Part shown: positions 8,029 through 16,453 of the stretch, piece by piece
How positions within the stretch are numbered: position 1 is the first letter of the stretch
How the letters are laid out: each line of letters opens with the position of its first letter
Source: Actinomycetes bacterium
GTDB lineage: Bacteria > Actinomycetota > Acidimicrobiia > IMCC26256 > PALSA-610
Direction: 5' to 3'
Length of the DNA stretch: 39,506 bases
Assembly (NCBI GenBank): GCA_025463905.1
Contig: JAODBJ010000208.1
Location: 1 to 39,506 of the forward strand
Program-made: the position numbers and the translations under genes
Notes under the pieces: generated by a model
The model's database searches: none
What the model saw: only the letters and a program-made list of their open reading frames with translations
What the model was told of the DNA's origin: nothing

Positions 8029-8054
8029 GAAACCTGATACTAACGTCAGGTTTC
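8029..8054. promoter_or_regulatory. Perfect 9-bp inverted repeat, probable operator
   Basis: The arms GAAACCTGA (8029-8037) and TCAGGTTTC (8046-8054) are exact reverse complements separated by eight bases. It sits in the 159-base divergent region, 29 bases before the ATG of the catabolic run and about 105 bases before the GGDEF-EAL gene. The 26-base length and two-fold symmetry fit a TetR-family dimer site, the class that controls many actinobacterial lipid and steroid operons. It does not match the KstR or KstR2 consensus as I know them. No regulator gene is in the window. Confidence 0.6.
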
Positions 8055-8159
8055 TCCGCAGCCGCAGTGCGCAAACCGGTCATAACCCGGCGTGGGCGGG
8101 GCCCGTCGCCGGCTACGAGCGTGGTCAAGGTGGTGCCGCGGCGGGTCGATAGGCCAGAC

Positions 8160-10457
8160 ATGGCTGAAGAGGCGGACGCGCAAGAGGCGCCGTTCGACGC
8201 GGCCGCGCGCCGGCGCGAGCTTCGGGCGATCGTCCTCAACCCGATGCAGCTCATCACGCTCCTGGTGGTGCCGCTCTTCGTCGTCGGCCAGCATCTGCAC
8301 TTCATCGCCGACGTGTCACTCCCACTGATCGTCGGCGCGCTGATCTTCACGCAGGTATCAACGAGCGTGCTGACGTTCCTCCTGCCGCCGGGCGGACCGA
8401 CGTGGACACTCAGCGTGCGCATGGGCTTCGCGATGTCGCTGATCGGCGTCTGCATGTACCTCACCGGGTGGGGCGCCGTGCTCGCGGTGGGCTTCGCGTT
8501 TTCGGTGGCCGAGCAGATGCGCCTCGACGGCGCGCGTGCGGCGCGCCTCGGCATCCCGTGGATCTTGCTCGTGATCACCGTCGGCGAACTCGCCGTCGCG
8601 GGGCACTGGGTGCAGACGTTGCTTCCCGAGCCGCAAGGGCACGGGCTTGCCGCGTTGTCGGCCTTTGCCGCGTGCGCCCTTTGCGCAGTCCTCGGGTGGA
8701 CCACCGCCGCGAAAGAACAGGTGGAGGAGTCGCTTCGCCGCAACGAAAATCGTTGGCGCGCCCTCGTGCAGCACTCGTCGGACGTCACCGTGGTGATCGG
8801 ACCCACCGGCGAGATCGTGTACGCAAGCCCGTCGTCGGTCACGCTGCTCGGCCGGAAGCTCCGCGACCTCGGCCCCGACATCGTCCACGAAGACGACATG
8901 GCGGCGGTGCATACGTTCTTCGCTCGAGTTCGCGCGGGCAGCGGCGAAGTGCTGCGCCACGACCTGCGAGTGCTCCACGCGGACGGTCATTTCCGCTGGT
9001 TCGAGATCGGCGTGTCGAATCACTTCGAAGACCCGAGTGTGGGCGGTCTCGTATGCAACATGCGCGACGTCACCGACCGGCGCGAGTTCGAAGAACGGCT
9101 CAGCTATCAGGCGTTCCACGACGACCTGACGCAACTCCCGAACCGGGCTGCGTTCCTCCACCGACTCGAGCACGCCATCGAAGCGGCGCACGAGACGGTC
9201 GAAGGCGTCGCCGTGCTGTTCCTCGACGTCGACCGCTTCAAGCTGGTGAACGACAGCCTCGGCCACGAAGTCGGCGACCGGCTGCTGATCGACGTGGCCG
9301 ACCGGCTGCGTGACTGCCTGCGGCCGAGCGACGTGGTTGCGCGCTTCGGTGGCGACGAATTCACCGTGATGATCGACCACCTCCAAAACGCCGACGAAGC
9401 AATCCTGGTGGCGGAACGGATCACTGAATCCTTGCGCCTGCCGGTCACGGTCGGCACTCGAGAAGTGTTCGTGTCGGCCAGCATCGGTATCGCGGTCTCG
9501 CAAGACGGCCACGCGATCGCGAGCGACCTCTTGCGCCAAGCCGACCTTGCGATGTACCTCGCGAAGGAAAAAGGCCGGTCGCGCTGGGAGCTCTTCGATG
9601 CGCAGAGCGCGCCGCACGTCGTCGAGCGTCTCGAGCTCGAAGGCGAACTGTGGCGGGCGCTCGAACACGAAGAGCTGATCGTGCGCTTCCAACCCGAGGT
9701 GGAACTCGCCACGGGTCGGGTCCTGACGGCAGAAGCGCTCGTGCGCTGGGAGCACCCCCGACGCGGTTTGCTCGAACCGGGTTCGTTCGTGCCCTTCGCC
9801 GAGGAATCGAGCTTGATCGTCGCGATCGACCGCTACGTGTTGCGGGCCGCTTGCCTCGAAGTGATGAATTGGTCGCAGCACACCGCCGACGGGCGCCGCG
9901 TGGTGGTGAGCGTGAACCTCTCGCCGCGTTTCATGCGCCAGCCGGAGGTCGTGACCGACATCACGGCGATCATCCGGGAAACAGGTGTCGACCCGCGTTG
10001 CGTGCAACTCGAGATCACGGAGCGCACCGCGCTGACCGACGTCGAAACGACGGTCGCGCGTCTGCACGAACTGCGTACGCTCGGTATACGGGTGGCAATC
10101 GACGACTTCGGCACCGGCTATTCGTCGCTCGGATACCTGAAACGACTGCCGGTCGACGTGGTGAAGCTCGATCGCACCTTCGTGGAAAGTATGGACACGC
10201 AGTCTTCGGACCTCGCCATCGTGCAGGCCGTGATCACCATGGGCCACGCGCTCGGCATGAAGGTGACCGCCGAAGGTGTCGAGCGGCCGGAGCAAGCGGC
10301 GCGTCTGCGCGCGCTGGGCTGCGACACGGCGATGGGATGGTTATGGGTTCCGGCGTTGCCGGCATCCGAACTGGCCGAGGTATTGCGGGAAGGCCTGCCG
10401 GTACCCGCCGAATCGCTCGAGATGCACATCGCGCGTTTGAAGCGTCGGAGCGCCTGA
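8160..10457 (+). CDS. Membrane PAS-GGDEF-EAL cyclic-di-GMP enzyme
   Basis: A 765-residue protein. About six membrane helices cover residues 25-180, then a PAS domain (195-310), GGDEF (315-480) and EAL (490-750). The diguanylate cyclase signature GGDEF is intact at 397-401 and is preceded five residues earlier by the RxxD inhibitory site R388-D391. In the EAL half, EALVRW (525-530), DDFGTG (648-653), K669 and E705 are all present, so both activities are possible. The usual Gln of the final QGYxFxxP segment is replaced (AMGWLWVPALP), which may lower phosphodiesterase activity. The ATG at 8160 was chosen because it precedes the membrane domain directly. The frame stays open further upstream across the divergent promoter but without domain content there. 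The gene ends nine bases from the convergent hydrolase gene. Confidence 0.93.
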   Translation: MAEEADAQEAPFDAAARRRELRAIVLNPMQLITLLVVPLFVVGQHLHFIADVSLPLIVGALIFTQVSTSVLTFLLPPGGPTWTLSVRMGFAMSLIGVCMYLTGWGAVLAVGFAFSVAEQMRLDGARAARLGIPWILLVITVGELAVAGHWVQTLLPEPQGHGLAALSAFAACALCAVLGWTTAAKEQVEESLRRNENRWRALVQHSSDVTVVIGPTGEIVYASPSSVTLLGRKLRDLGPDIVHEDDMAAVHTFFARVRAGSGEVLRHDLRVLHADGHFRWFEIGVSNHFEDPSVGGLVCNMRDVTDRREFEERLSYQAFHDDLTQLPNRAAFLHRLEHAIEAAHETVEGVAVLFLDVDRFKLVNDSLGHEVGDRLLIDVADRLRDCLRPSDVVARFGGDEFTVMIDHLQNADEAILVAERITESLRLPVTVGTREVFVSASIGIAVSQDGHAIASDLLRQADLAMYLAKEKGRSRWELFDAQSAPHVVERLELEGELWRALEHEELIVRFQPEVELATGRVLTAEALVRWEHPRRGLLEPGSFVPFAEESSLIVAIDRYVLRAACLEVMNWSQHTADGRRVVVSVNLSPRFMRQPEVVTDITAIIRETGVDPRCVQLEITERTALTDVETTVARLHELRTLGIRVAIDDFGTGYSSLGYLKRLPVDVVKLDRTFVESMDTQSSDLAIVQAVITMGHALGMKVTAEGVERPEQAARLRALGCDTAMGWLWVPALPASELAEVLREGLPVPAESLEMHIARLKRRSA

Positions 10458-10466
10458 GCGCCTGAG

Positions 10467-11453
10467 CTACTCCACGTACTGGATCGACGCGAGCAGGGGT
10501 GCGTTCGCGTCGTGTACGAGTTGCTTGACCGCGCGCGCATTGCCGCGTAGATACGCGTCCCAGAAGTCGAGCGTCACCCTGAACACGAGCTTGTCGTGCG
10601 GGTCCGGAGTGTCTTCGTAGGGGGGCGCGTGCCCGGCTCCCAGCAACGTGACGAAGTACTTCGGTGGCGCGGCATCCGTGTATACGGGCGCCGCGGTCGC
10701 ATAGGGAATGGTCGGGTCGGCGTCGCCGTGGAACATCAGGAACGGCGTGCCGGCGAATTGGAACGGGTGATTGTCGAACGGCAACTTGATCCCCGACATC
10801 ACGATCGCCGCGTCGATGTGCGCGTCGCGGCAGCAATCGTTGAACGCCACTCCATACACGGTGGCGCCACCGAGAGAGAGGCCACTGACACCCACGTGTT
10901 GCGGATCGATCTTTCCCGACAGCGCGTTGTGCTTGCCGCCGGACATGCGCAACAGCCTCGTGATCACCACGTGCATGTCGACCGCCTGGTTCACGTAATC
11001 GCCCACTACGGTTGGTCCGCCGCTCCGGTCGTTCGACAGCGGGAACGCGGGCGCCGCGACGACGTAGTGATGGCGAGCCCACACGCGGAGAAGTTGCTGG
11101 AACTTGCGCGGATGACCCTGCGAACCGTGGGCGTGCACGATCAAGGGGAACGGGCCGGCGCCGGGCGGGATGTAGATGTCGGTGGGGAGGGTGCGGGTCG
11201 GCGCGCTGCGCGTGCCATTCGGGTCGACCGTGGGCCGGCTGTGATCGACGAAGGTCACGGTGATGCGCTGCACGCTCGCGGCGGTGGCGGCAGGCGCGAC
11301 GGTCGTGGTCGCGGGCACCCGCGGCGCGGTCGTCGATGTTGCAACGGCTGCGCCGGCCGCGGACCTCGTCGTGCTACTTCCGCACGCGGCCAGCAGCGCG
11401 CCCGCACAACCGAGCGCGATCAGCGTGCGAGTCACGGCGCGGGAAGTGTCCAT
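10467..11453 (-). CDS. Alpha/beta-hydrolase lipoprotein
   Basis: A 328-residue exported hydrolase. The signal peptide ends in a lipobox LLAAC (C24), followed by a Ser/Thr/Ala-rich linker to about residue 60, then the hydrolase fold. The nucleophile elbow is GLSLGG with S193, the acid is in HGDADPT (D244 or D246) and the catalytic His is in GAGHAPP (H275). The oxyanion region HAHGSQGHP resembles dienelactone-hydrolase/chlorophyllase/PET-hydrolase-like members. Two cysteines stand together in NDCCRD. It overlaps the preceding propeller lipoprotein gene by 22 bases and is the last gene of that three-gene operon. An extracellular esterase or oxidised-polymer hydrolase is the likely role; the substrate is not determinable. 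Confidence 0.87.
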   Translation of the reverse strand: MDTSRAVTRTLIALGCAGALLAACGSSTTRSAAGAAVATSTTAPRVPATTTVAPAATAASVQRITVTFVDHSRPTVDPNGTRSAPTRTLPTDIYIPPGAGPFPLIVHAHGSQGHPRKFQQLLRVWARHHYVVAAPAFPLSNDRSGGPTVVGDYVNQAVDMHVVITRLLRMSGGKHNALSGKIDPQHVGVSGLSLGGATVYGVAFNDCCRDAHIDAAIVMSGIKLPFDNHPFQFAGTPFLMFHGDADPTIPYATAAPVYTDAAPPKYFVTLLGAGHAPPYEDTPDPHDKLVFRVTLDFWDAYLRGNARAVKQLVHDANAPLLASIQYVE

Positions 11454-12619
11454 ACGCCGATCCCGTCGGGGAACGCGAGGCCGCGGTCGAGGACCACGGG
11501 TGCCTGCGGTTTGCCCTTCACGAACGCCACTCGCCGCACCGTACCCGTGGCGTCACCGGGGCCGACGCCCTTTGGTCCGGCAACGATCCCGATATCGGCG
11601 TAATAGAGGTTGCCGAGCGCGTCGACACCGAGCCCGAGGGGTGTACCGACCGAGAACGGTTTCGCACCGAGCTTCTCGGTGGCCTTCGCCTTCACGACGT
11701 CGCGTAGGAACGTGCCGTTCGCGTCGAACTCGCCGATCACGCCGTTGATCACGCTGGACACGAACAGGTGGCCGTTGGGTGCTTGCACGATCGCGTTCGG
11801 CGTCGCGACGTTGTTGCCTTGGTTGGGCTTGATGAACACGCTCGACGTCACCTTGGTGGTCATCGGCGCGCCGGTCGGGTCCTTGCCGTCGCATCCACCG
11901 GCCGCGTCGTTCGATGTCGGGAAGGTCGAGAGGTCGTAGCGGTACACACCCGACGCGTGGTCGTCGTCGGCGCGCGCGTTCGCGACGAAGAGTTCGTTGC
12001 CGCGTACGAGTACGCCCTGACCGGTGGTGAGGCCGACATCGATCTTGCAGTACTTCACGGCGAACGAGTCGAAGGGCCCGAACCACACGATCAGCTGCCC
12101 GTCGCCCTGACCGGCGGCCTGGTTGCCGACGTCGGTGGTCACGATGTTGCCGTTGGGCAAGAACCCGCAGCCGTAGTTCTCGGGGTTGTCGGTGCTCGCC
12201 TGGTAGGTGGGCACCAACTTGCCGACCTCGTCGATCGACAGGTTGCCGACGTGATCGCCGGAGAGCTGGAGGATCCCCCAACCGGGATGGCCGGTCGTGT
12301 CCTGGTTCGTATCTTCACCCGCGATGAAACGCCGGGGGTTCTTCGGGTCGAAGCAGATCTGCCCGTTGATGTCGAGGCTGTTCGGGTGCGCGTCGTCGTG
12401 GTGGTGATCGACGACCTGCTTCGTGAACGGCGGCGCAGCGAGGTACGCGTCGAGATCGTTGCCCTGGCCGTTCAACACAATCGCGCTCGCTTGCGCCGGC
12501 GCGTGTGTCGTCGTCGTCGAGCGCGAAGCGCGCGATCGCGGGCTGCTGCTACTGCACGCCGTGAGCGACAACAAGATCGCGGCGCACGCGAGAACGACGA
12601 GACGTGGCGTGCTGTTCAT
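11432..12619 (-). CDS. NHL/SMP30-like beta-propeller lipoprotein
   Basis: A 395-residue exported protein. The signal peptide has lipobox LTAC (C22), then a Ser/Arg/Thr linker and repeated blade-like segments such as NGNIVTTDVGN, APNGHLFVSSVINGVIGEFD and DALGNLYYADIGI. These are typical of NHL/SGL-type six-bladed propellers. The last repeat ends with LDRGLAFPDGIGVWTLPAP. A His/Asp cluster (VVDHHHDDAHPNS) near residue 68 could bind metal. The start is the ATG at 12619, which overlaps the PQQ-propeller stop (ATGA); the frame continues upstream only as a shadow of that gene. Probable surface-bound lactonase or binding protein; the enzyme activity is unproven. Confidence 0.8.
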   Translation of the reverse strand: MNSTPRLVVLACAAILLSLTACSSSSPRSRASRSTTTTHAPAQASAIVLNGQGNDLDAYLAAPPFTKQVVDHHHDDAHPNSLDINGQICFDPKNPRRFIAGEDTNQDTTGHPGWGILQLSGDHVGNLSIDEVGKLVPTYQASTDNPENYGCGFLPNGNIVTTDVGNQAAGQGDGQLIVWFGPFDSFAVKYCKIDVGLTTGQGVLVRGNELFVANARADDDHASGVYRYDLSTFPTSNDAAGGCDGKDPTGAPMTTKVTSSVFIKPNQGNNVATPNAIVQAPNGHLFVSSVINGVIGEFDANGTFLRDVVKAKATEKLGAKPFSVGTPLGLGVDALGNLYYADIGIVAGPKGVGPGDATGTVRRVAFVKGKPQAPVVLDRGLAFPDGIGVWTLPAP

Positions 12620-14559
12620 CCGAGGCTCACCGGCTGATCGAGGGACATGGTGGCGACGAGCCGGTCGTAACCTTCCGCCGCGCTCGGCAACACCGGCGTG
12701 TTGGCGATCGCGAGGAGGCTCAACCGGTTGTAACTCGGGCGCAGGCCCGTGGGGACCGTGTTGTTCACGCAATCGAAGGCCGCGTCGAGCACGCACAAGA
12801 GGGATCCTTTCAACGCATCGTCGGAACCGAAGAGTGCGTAGGTGACCGCGCCGGTCTTGGCCGCGGCACCGCCCGGGCGGATCCATTCGTTCGGGTCGCC
12901 CAGGCCCGCGCCGCGCACGTCGACGTGGAACGGCGTCGGTGTGAGGTGCACCGTCAGTGACGGCTCGGTGCCGGCCGGTGGAGTCTTCAACGTGAACTCG
13001 AACGAGCATTCCTGCGCGATGCACTTGGCCCCGGCGACGGAATTCGGCGTCGGCGCGGTCGGCGGTGGCGCGTGCGTCGACGGTGGCAACGTGGGGGAGG
13101 GCGGCGCGGTGCTGTTCGCGGTCGTCGCGCTCCCGAGCTCGAACGCGTACACACCCGCGTCGGTACCGACCGGCTTGACGCCCGGTTCGCGAATACCGGC
13201 CACGGCAACCACGGTGTCGCCGCTGATCACCGCGCCGCCGGCGACGCCACCGGCGAGTTGTTGCGACCACAGGATGGCGCCGGTACGAAGGTCGACGGCG
13301 CGCAACGTGAAGTCGGTGGTGCTGCCGCTGAACGCCACACCGTTCGCGATCGATGACGGCGCAAAGGTCGGCGCGGCGCCGTTCTGCTGCCATTTGAGCT
13401 TCGCGTCTGCGGTGTTGATGCCGTGCAGGCACGGGCACGGCCCGTCGATCGCGGTGCCGCCCACCACGATCCCGTCTTGCACCGCGGTCGCGCCGATGAA
13501 GCCGCCGGTCGAGAAGTTGTGGGCCTGCACGCGCGGTACGGACGCGGCGACCTTCCATAGCAACTTCCCGGTGATGCGATCGAGGGCGTAGTAAACGCCG
13601 TCCTTCCCGCCGAGCCCCACCACCGCGCGCGTCGCGGTCATGAAGAGGTTGGGCGCGCCCGGAAAGTCGAAGTCGAAGTTGCTCGGGCCGCGTGGCTGGA
13701 ACGTCCAGCGGGGCGCGCCGGTATTCAGGTCGACGGCGAAGATCGCTTCGCTGTACTTGGTCCAACCCTTGGGCGACGTGTCGCAGTTCGCGGTGCCGGC
13801 GAAGACGAGGTGGCGGGAAACGTCGACGCTCGGCGAGCTCCACACGCCGTCGCAACCGGTCGGCGCGTGGCCGGCATCGGGATCGAAGTACCAGCGCCGG
13901 TGGCCGGTTCGTGCGTCGAGGGCGACGAGACCGACGCGCACATCGGGTGAGTCGTGCGCGTCGAAGCCGAAGATGACCATGCCGTTCGCCACGACGGGCG
14001 AGGACTGGATCTCCGTCGGGTCGCGTCCATCGCCGGGAACGCCGAGTTCGAACTTCCAACGCAAGTTGCCGTCGGCGGCGCCGAGCGCGTACATCGTCTT
14101 GCCCGAGGCGAAGAACACCCGGCGGTCGGCGCCAGTGTCGGCGACCGCCGCCGACGCGACGATCTGGCCCGAATACACGGTCGGGTGCGGCGGCGCGTCG
14201 AATGTCCAGCGCGGCGCGCCGTTCGGAAGCGACAGGGCGTAGAAGCGACCTGACCAGTCGCCCACGTACACCGTGTCGTCGACCACCGCGGGAGTGGCCG
14301 TGACGACATCCCGGGTCGCGTGGAACCACCGTTGCTGCAGGCGCGCAACGGTCGACGGCGAAATCTTCGTGGGACAGTCGCCGAGGCTGAAGGTGCGCTC
14401 GACCGTGCGACCCCACATGGGCCACTGGCAGGTGAGTGCGCCGCCCGCACTCGTGGCCACGCGGGTCGTGGCGGAATGCGCCGCGCCGCCGTTGCCGCTG
14501 CTGCACGCCGCCCCGATGAACGCGAGCGCGACGACCGACGCCGTAGCGAAGCAGCGCAA
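12616..14559 (-). CDS. PQQ-type beta-propeller lipoprotein, polyvinyl-alcohol-dehydrogenase-like
   Basis: A 647-residue exported protein. The signal peptide ends in lipobox GAAC (C19). The propeller opens with CQWPMWGRTVERT and carries repeated PQQ-type blades (for example GDWSGRFYALSLPNGAPRW and VGLVALDARTGHRRWYFD). A Pro/Thr linker at about 480-510 leads to a small C-terminal domain with two cysteine pairs. The 'WPMWG..' opening and 'ATPAVVDDTVYVGDWSG' blade resemble polyvinyl-alcohol dehydrogenases and related quinoproteins. There is no N-terminal CxxCH, so it lacks the haem-c domain of classical PVA dehydrogenase. The start is TTG after a GGGGGG site; no in-frame ATG precedes the signal peptide. 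It heads the operon and diverges from tRNA-Cys. Confidence 0.82.
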   Translation of the reverse strand: MRCFATASVVALAFIGAACSSGNGGAAHSATTRVATSAGGALTCQWPMWGRTVERTFSLGDCPTKISPSTVARLQQRWFHATRDVVTATPAVVDDTVYVGDWSGRFYALSLPNGAPRWTFDAPPHPTVYSGQIVASAAVADTGADRRVFFASGKTMYALGAADGNLRWKFELGVPGDGRDPTEIQSSPVVANGMVIFGFDAHDSPDVRVGLVALDARTGHRRWYFDPDAGHAPTGCDGVWSSPSVDVSRHLVFAGTANCDTSPKGWTKYSEAIFAVDLNTGAPRWTFQPRGPSNFDFDFPGAPNLFMTATRAVVGLGGKDGVYYALDRITGKLLWKVAASVPRVQAHNFSTGGFIGATAVQDGIVVGGTAIDGPCPCLHGINTADAKLKWQQNGAAPTFAPSSIANGVAFSGSTTDFTLRAVDLRTGAILWSQQLAGGVAGGAVISGDTVVAVAGIREPGVKPVGTDAGVYAFELGSATTANSTAPPSPTLPPSTHAPPPTAPTPNSVAGAKCIAQECSFEFTLKTPPAGTEPSLTVHLTPTPFHVDVRGAGLGDPNEWIRPGGAAAKTGAVTYALFGSDDALKGSLLCVLDAAFDCVNNTVPTGLRPSYNRLSLLAIANTPVLPSAAEGYDRLVATMSLDQPVSLG

Positions 14560-14602
14560 TCGTCCCCCCGGACCCTCTGACGCCGCCGCGATGTTACGAA
14601 CG

Positions 14603-14630
14603 TTGCCGGCGCGGCACCAGGCGGTACGGT
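14603..14630 (+). promoter_or_regulatory. Probable tRNA-Cys promoter
   Basis: TTGCCG (14603-14608) and TACGGT (14625-14630) are separated by 16 bases and end 11 bases before the mature tRNA. The match is 4 of 6 to the -35 box, and the -10 follows the actinobacterial TAnnnT pattern. Confidence 0.4.
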
Positions 14631-14641
14631 GTCCGGTTCCC

Positions 14642-14713
14642 GGCGGCGTAGCCGAGTGGCTCAGGCAACGGTCTGCAAAACCGCGTACGTGGGTTCAATT
14701 CCCACCGCCGCCT
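14642..14713 (+). tRNA. tRNA-Cys (GCA)
   Basis: A cloverleaf of 72 bases. The acceptor stem GGCGGCG pairs perfectly with CGCCGCC (14706-14712). The T arm GTGGG-TTCAATT-CCCAC is perfect. The anticodon loop CTGCAAA has GCA at 14675-14677, and the D arm begins GCCGAGTGGC. The discriminator is T14713 (U in the tRNA). CCA is not encoded. No other tRNA is clustered with it. Confidence 0.96.
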
Positions 14714-14725
14714 CTAAATCACAGG

Positions 14726-14908
14726 TCAGTGATCGGCACCGACCTTCGGGATGTCGCGATGCTCGCGGACCCAGTCCCGGAGGTCGTGAATCTCGGCCCG
14801 CAGCTTCTTCACGGACTTCTTGGTCTTCTTCCGGAGCTTCTTCGTGAGCTTTTTGGGGCTCGTGTTCTTGATCTTGATCTTGCTCTTCTTCTGCTTGTTC
14901 TTGGCCAT
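14726..14908 (-). CDS. Lysine-rich 60-residue basic protein
   Basis: The product has 18 lysines in 60 residues, 17 of them in the first 36 (MAKNKQKKSKIKIKN..). An acidic/basic amphipathic helix with a Trp follows (AEIHDLRDWVREHRDIP). The first part is strongly cationic and likely disordered, as in nucleic-acid-binding tails; the second could be a short coiled coil. The lysines are nearly all AAG, the high-GC choice, so the gene fits the host codon use. It lies 29 bases after the GT-C glycosyltransferase on the same strand and ends 13 bases from tRNA-Cys. I do not recognise the family. RNA or DNA binding is inferred from charge only. Confidence 0.65.
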   Translation of the reverse strand: MAKNKQKKSKIKIKNTSPKKLTKKLRKKTKKSVKKLRAEIHDLRDWVREHRDIPKVGADH

Positions 14909-14937
14909 GCGCTGTCCGTACCCAAAGCCCGGCCGTG

Positions 14938-16407
14938 TCAGCGCCTCGGACCGGACGCGGTGAGCACTACCGGGTGTCTGCCACCGCGAAGGCGGGCATT
15001 GAGCATCAGGCATTGGATCCGGAAGCTGCCGAGTACCCAGTCGGGTGCGCAACGGGGAACGCCGGCGAATTTCGGCCGCTTGCCGTTGTAGTCGAGCAGC
15101 CACACGCGGCCGCTGCGGTGCGCGGTCGTGAGTTCGAGCGCAGGCGTGCGCGGGATATCCACGGTAACTGGGCGAGTGGCACCGTGCCCGCCGCGTACAC
15201 CGAGCGCCCACCACAGTTCAGGCTGCTTGCTGATTGGTTGGACCGCGACGATGTCGCCAGGTCGAGAGATCGCAGCCAGCTGAATAAGCGCCGGAGTGGG
15301 ACCCCACGTCGCGTCGGCCGTGACGACGGCGCTCGGCGTCAGGAGGGCGACCAGGACCGCGAGCGCGATGGTGCCGGCGACGACCGTACGGGGCATCACG
15401 ACGTCGAGTACGACCGCGATCGCGAGCGGCACGGCCCACGCGAAGAGGGTGAGCGTGCGGTCGATGAGCACCGGCGAGTGCCGGCCGAGCAACACGGCCA
15501 GCGCAACCGGCACCGCGAAGCAGCAGACCCAAACGCGGGCCAGCGCCGGATCGCGCCTGCGCAGCATGACCGCGCCCGCGGCGATCACACCGATCACAAA
15601 AACGGCCAGGACGCCGCCGACTGGCGTCACCAGAGAAGCAACGACGGTGACTGCGCGCGACAGGGTCGAGTGCGGGATCCACGCCGAATGTCCGCCGCGC
15701 GCCTGTACCAGGAACACGCGGCCCCACAACCCCGCCCATACGAGGCCGCCGGCGGTTATCGCCGCTCGCCACGTCCACGCGTCGCGATCGGTGCGCCGGC
15801 CGGGGACGAACAACAGTCCGACCGCGAGCAGCATGCCCGACACGTGCGTGAACAACGCCAGTGCGGTCAGGGCCCCCGCGAGCGGTGCATGCCACCGGCG
15901 CGGGCCGCGCAGCCACGCCTCTACGACCATCGCGATTGCGACGCCAATGAGCTCGAGTTCCGCGTACATGCGCGCGACGCGCCCGTGCCCGATCTGAAAC
16001 ACCGCCAGCGCCATGATGGCCGTGGCGAACACGCCGGTCCGTCCTCGCTTGCGCATCCACACTGCGAACAGGGCGAGCGCGGCGATCGAACACAACGCGG
16101 ACGGCAGCCGGATAAGCGTCGTACTCGCGCCGGCGCGGGCCAGCGGCGCCCGCAGCAGGTAGTCGAACGGTGGGTGCGAATCGTCGAGCCGAAGGTGTTG
16201 CAGCATCGCGCCAAGCGGCATGCGCCCGGCCAATGCCGTGAACGACTCGTCGAAGTTGAGTTGAGATGCGCCGAGGCGCCACAGCCGGAAGCCCGCACCG
16301 ACGGCGACGAGCGCGAGCAGGACAACCGGCAGCCGTGAACGGGGGTGTTCGGCCACAGCTTGTGGCTCTCGCGTGCGCCGCGGGCGAGGCGCCACGATCG
16401 TCGACAT
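14938..16407 (-). CDS. GT-C fold glycosyltransferase (ArnT/PMT-like membrane protein)
   Basis: A 489-residue polytopic membrane protein with 10 or more helices. The first luminal loop carries the metal/catalytic acid pair in NFDESFTAL (D53, E54), followed by DDSHPPFDYLL (74-84). This is the same layout as polyprenyl-phosphate-dependent GT-C enzymes of the ArnT/PMT/GT83 type. Hydrophobic segments continue to about residue 375, then a soluble C-terminal domain of some 110 residues follows. Such proteins move a sugar from a polyprenyl-phosphate carrier to lipid, glycan or protein outside the membrane. No sugar-supply or carrier gene is adjacent. The ATG at 16407 precedes a short basic cytoplasmic tail, as expected. 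Confidence 0.85.
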   Translation of the reverse strand: MSTIVAPRPRRTREPQAVAEHPRSRLPVVLLALVAVGAGFRLWRLGASQLNFDESFTALAGRMPLGAMLQHLRLDDSHPPFDYLLRAPLARAGASTTLIRLPSALCSIAALALFAVWMRKRGRTGVFATAIMALAVFQIGHGRVARMYAELELIGVAIAMVVEAWLRGPRRWHAPLAGALTALALFTHVSGMLLAVGLLFVPGRRTDRDAWTWRAAITAGGLVWAGLWGRVFLVQARGGHSAWIPHSTLSRAVTVVASLVTPVGGVLAVFVIGVIAAGAVMLRRRDPALARVWVCCFAVPVALAVLLGRHSPVLIDRTLTLFAWAVPLAIAVVLDVVMPRTVVAGTIALAVLVALLTPSAVVTADATWGPTPALIQLAAISRPGDIVAVQPISKQPELWWALGVRGGHGATRPVTVDIPRTPALELTTAHRSGRVWLLDYNGKRPKFAGVPRCAPDWVLGSFRIQCLMLNARLRGGRHPVVLTASGPRR

Positions 16408-16453
16408 GTCGAAGACCTACAGCACGAGTAATGAGGCCCTCATGAGAAGTCAG

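Noticed and set aside
7695-8159. Upstream extension of the GGDEF-EAL frame
   Set aside because: It runs antisense through the DUF35 fusion gene and the operator region, is low-complexity, and adds no domain.
8358-10295. 645-codon minus-strand frame opposite the GGDEF-EAL gene
   Set aside because: Shadow of the real gene: Arg/His/Glu-rich, no recognisable fold.
11432-14506. A single 1024-codon open frame on the minus strand
   Set aside because: Only its last 395 codons, from the ATG at 12619, look like a protein (signal peptide, lipobox, propeller). The upstream part is an Arg-rich out-of-frame reading of the PQQ-propeller gene.
14718-14733. ATCAC/GTGAT hairpin after tRNA-Cys as a terminator
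   Set aside because: A five-pair stem with a six-base loop and no T run is too weak, and it overlaps the end of the lysine-rich gene.
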